Positions 1 to 4,677 of a stretch of 7,519 nt of DNA are shown here, piece after piece. Under the pieces are notes generated by a model that worked only from the letters and a program-made list of their open reading frames with translations, was not told the DNA's origin and ran no database searches. The stretch lies in assembly GCA_026706425.1 (NCBI GenBank), contig JAPOYW010000554.1, forward strand, positions 1 to 7,519. Reading direction: 5' to 3'. Origin of the DNA: Gammaproteobacteria bacterium. Lineage in GTDB: Bacteria; Pseudomonadota; Gammaproteobacteria; Pseudomonadales; Azotimanducaceae. Positions within the stretch are counted from its first letter, which is position 1; every line of letters starts with the position of its first letter. A program made the translations under genes and the position numbers.

Positions 1-600
1 GTGGACACCGATCAGATCATCCCCAAGCAGTTCCTCAAGTCCATCCGCCGCACCGGATTCGGGGACAACCTGTTCGACGCCTGGCGGTACCTCGATGAAG
101 GGGAGATCGGCAAGAACGCCAACGAGCGCCGGATCAACCGCGATTTCGTCCTCAACGAGCCGCGCTACGCAGGTGCCAGCATCCTGCTCGCGCGGGAAAA
201 CTTCGGTTGCGGTTCGAGCCGGGAGCATGCCGTCTGGGCACTCCAGGAATACGGCTTCCGATGCGTGATCGCTCCCAGCTTCGCCGACATATTCTTCAAT
301 AACTCACTGAAGAATGGACTGCTTCCTGTTGTTTTGAAAAAAGAAGACGTCGACGAACTGTTCGGAATCGCTCATCGCGAAGTGGGCTACACGCTACACG
401 TCGATCTGGGAACGCAAACCGTACGGGGGGCCGGATTCGCGGCGCACTTCCATATCGAACCGGAACCCAAGCGCCTGCTCATGGAGGGACTCGACGAGAT
501 CGGGGCCACCCTTGCGCACGCCGACGCCATCCGTGAATTCGAGTCGCGTCATCGCCAACGCATGCCTTGGGTCTTCGCCCGCGACGGCAACGCCCGATGA
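1..600 (+). CDS. leuD: 3-isopropylmalate dehydratase small subunit, 5' partial
   Basis: This is the small (swivel-domain) subunit of isopropylmalate isomerase. With LeuC it interconverts 2- and 3-isopropylmalate in the cytoplasmic leucine pathway. The visible 199 residues contain the family signature RENFGCGSSREHA (about 65-77) followed by IAPSFADIFFNN (90-101). The first visible codon, GTG, is not the start. It encodes the Val of the conserved NVDTDQIIPKQFL segment, which in full-length LeuD lies about 20 residues in, so about 20 codons are outside the window. The complete protein would be near 219 residues, a little longer than the roughly 200 usual, because of a short Arg-rich tail. The stop codon overlaps the leuB start, so the two are co-transcribed, and leuC is expected just upstream. 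The identification rests on strong motif similarity and I see nothing abnormal in the reading frame. Confidence 0.97.
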   Translation: MDTDQIIPKQFLKSIRRTGFGDNLFDAWRYLDEGEIGKNANERRINRDFVLNEPRYAGASILLARENFGCGSSREHAVWALQEYGFRCVIAPSFADIFFNNSLKNGLLPVVLKKEDVDELFGIAHREVGYTLHVDLGTQTVRGAGFAAHFHIEPEPKRLLMEGLDEIGATLAHADAIREFESRHRQRMPWVFARDGNAR

Positions 601-1667
601 CGCACCGCATCCTGGTCATTCCCGGCGACGGCATCGGGGCCGAAGTCATGCCCCACGTGCTCCGAGTACTCGAAACGCTGAACCTGGACCTTTCGTTCGA
701 AATCGGCGAGTTGGGCGGCGTGGCCATCGACAAGTTCGGAACGCCGGTGCCTACTCCGACGCTTGAGTCGGCCCGTGCCTCGGACGCCGTGCTCCTCGGG
801 GCGGTGGGCGGGCCGAAATGGGACGACCTTCCCATGGAGCACCGCCCGGAGAAGGGTCTGCTAGGTCTGCGCGCCGGGCTCGACGCCTTCGCCAACCTCC
901 GTCCGGCGATGCTGTTCGCGCCATTGGCCGACGCCTCGTCGCTGCGCCCCGAACTCGTCGCGGGTCTCGACATGCTCATCGTCAGGGAACTGACCGGCGG
1001 CATCTACTTCGGCGAACCGCGCGGCGTCGAGGTCGACGACGGCCGACGGCGAGGCTTCAACACCGACGTGTACACGGAGGGCGAGATCGAGCGAATCGCC
1101 CGGGTAGCGTTCGATCTCGCCGGCAAGCGCAACGGGCGGCTGACTTCCGTGGACAAGGCCAACGTGCTGGAGGTAACCCAGCTTTGGCGCACCGTCGTCA
1201 CCGAGGTCCACGCCGACTTCCCGAACATCGAGCTGGACCACCTCTACGTCGACAACGCGGCGATGCAGCTAGTGCGGGCGCCGAAGCAGTTCGACGTCAT
1301 CGTCACGGGCAACCTGTTCGGCGACATCCTCTCCGACGCGGCAGCGATGCTGACCGGCTCCCTGGGAATGTTGCCGTCGGCGTCGCTGAACGGCAAAGGA
1401 CAGGGCATCTACGAGCCGGTACACGGCAGCGCACCGGACATCGCCGGCCGGAATGTCGCCAATCCGCTGGCGACGATCCTGTCCGCTGCCATGATGTTGC
1501 GCTACAGCCTCGGCGAGGAGGAAGCCGCCGAACGGGTCGAATCGGCCGTGAATACGGTGTTGGAGAGAGGCATTCGAACCGTCGACATCATGCCGGCTGA
1601 ACGCGCTGATGGGATACGGCAGGTCGGCACGGCAGCGATGGCCGACGCGGTGATCGGAGCACTGTAG
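597..1667 (+). CDS. leuB: 3-isopropylmalate dehydrogenase
   Basis: This enzyme carries out the NAD-dependent oxidation and decarboxylation of 3-isopropylmalate to 2-oxoisocaproate, the third step of leucine synthesis, as a cytoplasmic homodimer. The 356-residue product has the usual family length. Visible features are the N-terminal PGDGIG loop (9-14), substrate arginines R92, R102 and R130, Y137 in the RELTGGIYFG stretch, K187 in VDKANVLE, and metal-binding aspartates D219, D243 and D247. The NAD-binding EPVHGSAPDIAG segment comes near 273. These match the positions expected from Thermus LeuB with an offset of two. I chose the ATG at 597 because it gives the canonical MTHRILVIPGDGIG start and makes an ATGA overlap with the leuD stop. 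No clear Shine-Dalgarno precedes it, which fits translational coupling. An in-frame upstream extension to 567 would add ten residues with no family support. Confidence 0.98.
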   Translation: MTHRILVIPGDGIGAEVMPHVLRVLETLNLDLSFEIGELGGVAIDKFGTPVPTPTLESARASDAVLLGAVGGPKWDDLPMEHRPEKGLLGLRAGLDAFANLRPAMLFAPLADASSLRPELVAGLDMLIVRELTGGIYFGEPRGVEVDDGRRRGFNTDVYTEGEIERIARVAFDLAGKRNGRLTSVDKANVLEVTQLWRTVVTEVHADFPNIELDHLYVDNAAMQLVRAPKQFDVIVTGNLFGDILSDAAAMLTGSLGMLPSASLNGKGQGIYEPVHGSAPDIAGRNVANPLATILSAAMMLRYSLGEEEAAERVESAVNTVLERGIRTVDIMPAERADGIRQVGTAAMADAVIGAL

Positions 1668-1693
1668 CAAGCCCCGGAGCTGAGTCCTCGGCA

Positions 1694-1788
1694 TGGCCAG
1701 GCGACAAAGCGGCAATGTCGCACATCGTGCCGGGGGCAATCTCGCTAGCGCAGCCACCGCGCAATCGTCGATGCTGAATGCCTGGCCA
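1694..1788. repeat. 9-bp inverted repeat around a small hairpin between leuB and the Uma2 gene
   Basis: TGGCCAGGC at 1694-1702 is repeated in perfect inverse as GCCTGGCCA at 1780-1788. Just inside the left arm is a second, tighter palindrome: GCGACA (1701-1706) pairs with TGTCGC (1716-1721) around a 9-nt loop. The small hairpin begins 33 bp after the leuB stop but no T-run follows it, so it is not a standard intrinsic terminator. The outer arms do not extend beyond nine bases and no flanking duplication is seen. The structure could be a decayed element end, a leuB transcript 3' structure, or chance in GC-rich DNA. Confidence 0.35.
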
Positions 1789-1821
1789 CCGAAGCAGGGG
1801 CACCTGTGGTACTTTCGGACG

Positions 1822-2628
1822 ATGCGCAGCCGATCACTGCCCGCGCCGTCGCGGGTCGATACCAGAAGGGAAGAATCCGGCGCCGCCCGGACCGGAATCC
1901 CCGCGTCGTTGGCGGGCGTCCACGCGCGGGCGCTGTACCAACCGGTGCCGCCGGTCGGTTGTGACGACGACGGCTATCCCTGCGAGGACAACAAGCCGGT
2001 GGAGAGCACCGTCCACGATGAGCTTTGCGCCTACGCGAAGGCCGCGTTGCGGGTGCGGTACGCGGCACGGCGGGAAGTGCTGGTGGCGTCCAACCTGGGC
2101 GTGTTCTTCGAGCGCGGCAACCGGAGGGCGCTGGTTTGTCCGGACATGTTCGTGTCGTTCGCCGCGGGCCGCGGGGACCGGTCGTCCTATAAGGTCTGGG
2201 AGGAGGTCGGCGTTCCGGAGTTCGTACTGGAGCTGCTGTCCGCGAATACGTGGCGGCGCGACGTCGAGGTGAAGCCTCCGCTCTACGAGGCGCTCGGCGT
2301 GCGCGAGTTCTGGATCTTCGACCCCTTGGGCAGGCTGTCCGACCCGATGATCGGTCGGTGTCTCGATGCCTCGGGCACCTACCGGCCTGTGTCGGCGGCG
2401 CGCGGTGGCGGCTGGCGGAGCAACGTGCTCGGCCTGGACCTGGTCCTCCACGCCGGCGGCTTCCGATTCCGCGATCCCGCTACGGGCGAGATACTGCCGG
2501 ACGTAGTGGAAGCGGCGGCGCAGCGCGACGAAGCGGCGGCGCAGCGCGACAAAGAGGCAGCGGCCCGCCAAGCGGCGGAAGCCCGCGTTGCGGAACTGGA
2601 GGCGCTGCTGGGCCAATCCCTGGAGTAG
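1822..2628 (+). CDS. Uma2 family (DUF820) endonuclease-like protein
   Basis: The product belongs to the Uma2/DUF820 group of PD-(D/E)XK-fold proteins. These are predicted nucleases, often present in many copies per genome and associated with mobile DNA, with no settled function. From the ATG at 1822 it is 268 residues. The domain begins near residue 42 (PVPPVGCDDDGYP). Candidate active-site residues are D108 (CPD), E137 (FVLELLS) and K151, followed by the typical YEALGVREFWIFDP (155-168). The tail (about 227-268) is an Ala/Glu/Arg coiled coil of the kind common in this family. The start is uncertain. In-frame ATGs also occur at 1693 and 1771, but that stretch has lower third-position GC and contains hairpins, and none of the three has a convincing Shine-Dalgarno. 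The gene sits between leuB and asd, which are normally adjacent, so it is probably an acquired insertion. No partner gene is evident. Confidence 0.85.
   Translation: MRSRSLPAPSRVDTRREESGAARTGIPASLAGVHARALYQPVPPVGCDDDGYPCEDNKPVESTVHDELCAYAKAALRVRYAARREVLVASNLGVFFERGNRRALVCPDMFVSFAAGRGDRSSYKVWEEVGVPEFVLELLSANTWRRDVEVKPPLYEALGVREFWIFDPLGRLSDPMIGRCLDASGTYRPVSAARGGGWRSNVLGLDLVLHAGGFRFRDPATGEILPDVVEAAAQRDEAAAQRDKEAAARQAAEARVAELEALLGQSLE
2509..2550 (+). repeat. Perfect 21-bp tandem duplication in the Uma2 coiled-coil tail
   Basis: Bases 2509-2529 are repeated exactly at 2530-2550. Each copy encodes the heptad EAAAQRD (residues 230-243 from the 1822 start), and a degenerate third unit beginning KEAAARQ follows. 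Identity at every base, including wobble positions, points to a recent slippage or unequal-crossover event that lengthened the coiled coil by two helical turns without changing frame. Confidence 0.9.
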
Positions 2629-2652
2629 CTAGCGGTGCCGGGCACGCAGTGC

Positions 2653-2818
2653 TAGTGTGCCGCTTCCGAAATGACGAGGAATGGCGTTCCACACGACACG
2701 TTGATGTGAACCATGCCTATGTTCCTGTTTTCCAAGGCGGCACTCCTCCATTTGCTTTGCGTCGGTGGCTTCCGAGACGACATAAGCACCGTCAGGTTCG
2801 TCCGGAAGCTGAACACTA
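2653..2818. mobile_element. MITE-like element with 17-bp imperfect terminal inverted repeats and TA flanks
   Basis: The left end reads CTAGTGTGCCGCTTCCG from 2652. The reverse complement of the right end, read from 2819, is CTAGTGTTCAGCTTCCG, so 15 of 17 positions match. Taking the TA at 2653-2654 and at 2817-2818 as a target duplication leaves a 162-bp body (2655-2816). TA duplication is typical of the IS630/Tc1-mariner group. The body is about 55% GC, clearly lower than the flanking genes, and has no credible coding frame. A second upright copy of the end motif (GCTTCCG then GACGA) lies at 2768-2780 and pairs with the right end. It fills most of the Uma2-asd gap, so asd must be transcribed through it or from a promoter within or just after it. 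The identification as a MITE is inference. The inverted repeat itself is directly visible. Confidence 0.6.
2768..2809 (+). repeat. Stem-loop upstream of asd, within the MITE-like element
   Basis: GCTTCCG (2768-2774) pairs perfectly with CGGAAGC (2803-2809), and GACGA (2776-2780) pairs with TCGTC (2798-2802). This makes a 12-bp stem with one bulged A at 2775 and a 17-nt loop. It ends 43 bp before the asd start. No T-run follows, so it is not a typical intrinsic terminator. It is best explained as the folded right half of the inverted-repeat element, but it would lie in the leader of any asd mRNA starting upstream and could affect its stability or translation. Confidence 0.6.
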
Positions 2819-2852
2819 GGGTGCGCGTCCGCTGAACGGCGGTTGGCGAATC

Positions 2853-3866
2853 ATGGACAAACTCAACGTCGCGATCGTGGGCGCCACCGGTGCCGTGGGC
2901 ACTGCCATGCGCCGGATCATCGACGAGCGCCGCTTTCCGGTGGAGGACATACGCCTGTTGGCCAGTCCGCGTTCCGCTGGCCGACGGTTCACCGTGGGTG
3001 GACGCTCGCGGACTGTCGAGGTGCTCGACGACTTCGACTTCGACGATACCCAGCTCGCGTTGTTCTCCACGGGCAGCGGCATTTCGCTTGAACACGCGCC
3101 GCGGGCCGCGGCGGCGGGCGCCATCGTCATCGACAACACATCGGCGTTCCGGCAGAAGCCGGACATTCCGCTGGTCGTGCCCGAAGTCAACGGACACCGG
3201 ATCGCGGACGGCATCGGGCCGAACATCATCGCCAACCCGAACTGCGTGGCGATTCCCCTGACGGTGGCGTGCAAACCCATCTACGACGCCGTCGGTATCG
3301 AGAGAATCAACGTTGCGACGTACCAATCCGTCTCGGGGGCCGGCGCTTCGGGAGTTAGGGAACTCGAGGACCAGACCCGGCGGGGCGCACGCGGCAAGCC
3401 GATCGACGAGTTTCCGGTGCATCCCGCGCAGATGGCCTTCAATGTCATCTCCCATGCATGGACGATGGGCGAGGACGGCTTCAGCGACGAGGAGACCAAG
3501 GTCGTCAACGAGACCCGCAAGATCCTCGAGGACGACACGCTACGCGTAAACCCGACCTGCGTACGGGTACCTGTCTACTACGGGCATTCGATGGCGGTTC
3601 ATCTCGAGACCCGGGATCCGATTTCGCCGCCGCAAGCCCGGGATCTGTTGCGCTCGGCACCGGGCGTGGTCCTTGTCGAAGGTCGCGAAGCACCGACTGC
3701 GGTCGAACATGCCGCGGGCAGGGACGGCGTGTACGTCGGTCGCGTGCGCCGGGACCCGAGTCACGAACGGGGACTCGACCTGTGGGTCGTGTCGGACAAC
3801 GTTCGCAAGGGGGCCGCGCTCAACAGCATCCAGATCGCCGAAGAGGTGCGCGGGCTGATCGGTTGA
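2853..3866 (+). CDS. asd: Aspartate-semialdehyde dehydrogenase
   Basis: This enzyme reduces 4-aspartyl phosphate to aspartate semialdehyde with NADPH in the cytoplasm, the branch point toward lysine, diaminopimelate, threonine and methionine. The 337-residue product has the nucleotide-binding GATGAVG (10-16), the phosphate-binding DNTSAFR region (94-100), the catalytic cysteine C131 in NPNC, Q158 in YQSVSGAG, and R238 and H245 in RVPVYYGHS. These correspond to the known Cys/Gln/Arg/His set of the family. Length and motifs fit the shorter class, not the roughly 367-residue E. coli type. A Usg-type paralogue was considered, but all catalytic positions are kept, so a working enzyme is likely. 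The residues after Cys131 (VAIP) differ from the more usual STIQ. The ATG at 2853 gives the family N-terminus MDKLNVAIVGATG, although the preceding Shine-Dalgarno is weak. truA follows after 10 bp. Confidence 0.95.
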   Translation: MDKLNVAIVGATGAVGTAMRRIIDERRFPVEDIRLLASPRSAGRRFTVGGRSRTVEVLDDFDFDDTQLALFSTGSGISLEHAPRAAAAGAIVIDNTSAFRQKPDIPLVVPEVNGHRIADGIGPNIIANPNCVAIPLTVACKPIYDAVGIERINVATYQSVSGAGASGVRELEDQTRRGARGKPIDEFPVHPAQMAFNVISHAWTMGEDGFSDEETKVVNETRKILEDDTLRVNPTCVRVPVYYGHSMAVHLETRDPISPPQARDLLRSAPGVVLVEGREAPTAVEHAAGRDGVYVGRVRRDPSHERGLDLWVVSDNVRKGAALNSIQIAEEVRGLIG

Positions 3867-3876
3867 CGCCACTGCC

Positions 3877-4662
3877 GTGGAACCGGTCCAACGCACCATC
3901 GTGCTCGGCGTCGAATACGACGGCGGTGCCTTCCACGGCTTCCAGAGCCAGGCCCACGCCGAAAGCGTCCAGGATGCGCTGGAGGATGCCATCGGCCGGG
4001 TGGCGAACGAGCGCGTGCGGATCGTCGCTGCGGGGCGTACCGACGCGGGGGTTCATGCCACCGGCCAGGTGGTAAGCTTCCGAACCTCGGCCGAACGACC
4101 CCTCGATGCGTGGCGTCGAGGCGTATCAAGTCTGACGCCGGACACCATCGGGGTCGTGTGGGCACGGGCAATCGAATCGTTCCATGCCCGGTTCGGCGCC
4201 GTTTGGCGTCGCTACGTGTACGTCTACAGCGACGCGCCGGAAAAGCCCGTCATCCACCGTGGCCTGGTTGCGTGGTGCCGGACACCGCTGGAACCGGAAA
4301 GAATGCACGCCGCGGCGCAGTGCCTCCTGGGCGAACAGGATTTCTCCGCGTTCCGGGCTGCGGGTTGCCAATCGAAGACGCCGTATCGGAACGTGCAGGC
4401 CATCGGGGTTGCCCGCATGAACGGCTATGTGGCGATCGACATCACGGCCAACGCCTTCCTGCTCCACATGGTGCGCAACATCGCCGGTGCGCTGCGCGCG
4501 GTGGGCGTCGGCGAACTCGGCTCGACGGATTTGCGGGAACTGCTGAGCGAGCGGGACCGGTCCCGGGCGCCGCCGACGGCGCCACCGCAGGGGCTGTACC
4601 TCGTCGGGGTCGGCTATCCGGGAATGGACACGCCGGTTCGCCCGCCGCCGGTGATCGCCTGA
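3877..4662 (+). CDS. truA: tRNA pseudouridine(38-40) synthase
   Basis: TruA converts uridines 38, 39 and 40 of the tRNA anticodon stem-loop to pseudouridine. The 261-residue product is the normal family length. Visible motifs in order are EYDGGAFHGFQSQ (13-25), AGRTDAGVHATGQV (52-65) with the catalytic aspartate D56, FHARF (102-106) with RRY (111-113), DFSAFRA (155-161), CQSKTP (164-169) and HMVRNI (197-202). The start is GTG at 3877, the only start codon in the short gap after asd that gives a complete N-terminal strand. No strong ribosome-binding site is visible, so translation is probably coupled to asd. In related gammaproteobacteria fimV lies between asd and truA, and trpF follows. Here both are missing, and truA instead meets a convergent gene 15 bp downstream. 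Confidence 0.97.
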   Translation: MEPVQRTIVLGVEYDGGAFHGFQSQAHAESVQDALEDAIGRVANERVRIVAAGRTDAGVHATGQVVSFRTSAERPLDAWRRGVSSLTPDTIGVVWARAIESFHARFGAVWRRYVYVYSDAPEKPVIHRGLVAWCRTPLEPERMHAAAQCLLGEQDFSAFRAAGCQSKTPYRNVQAIGVARMNGYVAIDITANAFLLHMVRNIAGALRAVGVGELGSTDLRELLSERDRSRAPPTAPPQGLYLVGVGYPGMDTPVRPPPVIA

Positions 4663-4677
4663 CCGGGCGAGTCGGGG

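Noticed and set aside
1..3. GTG at position 1 as the leuD start
   Set aside because: It encodes the Val of the conserved NVDTDQIIPK segment, which is internal in LeuD, so the gene starts outside the window.
2631..2664. Terminator after the Uma2 gene
   Set aside because: An 8-bp stem with two G-U pairs can form (AGCGGTGC with GTGTGCCGCT region), but no T-run follows and it overlaps the left end of the inverted-repeat element, which explains it better.
2757..2786. Sigma-70-like promoter for asd (TTGCGT, 18-bp spacer, CATAAG)
   Set aside because: Only 3 of 6 and 4 of 6 bases match consensus and it lies inside the stem-loop. This is too weak to annotate without transcript data.
2629..2852. Lysine riboswitch ahead of asd
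   Set aside because: The gap is long enough and the gene is a plausible target, but I cannot find the conserved L-box core. The terminal repeats explain the structure instead. A covariance-model search would settle it.
2652..3455. 267-codon - strand frame across the Uma2-asd gap and asd
   Set aside because: Most of it is antisense to asd, which has a full set of catalytic motifs. The part over the gap shows no known transposase or other domain.
4648..4666. Intrinsic terminator between truA and the convergent gene
   Set aside because: CCGGT and ACCGG can form a 5-bp stem, but it is short, has a 9-nt loop and lacks a T-run on either side.
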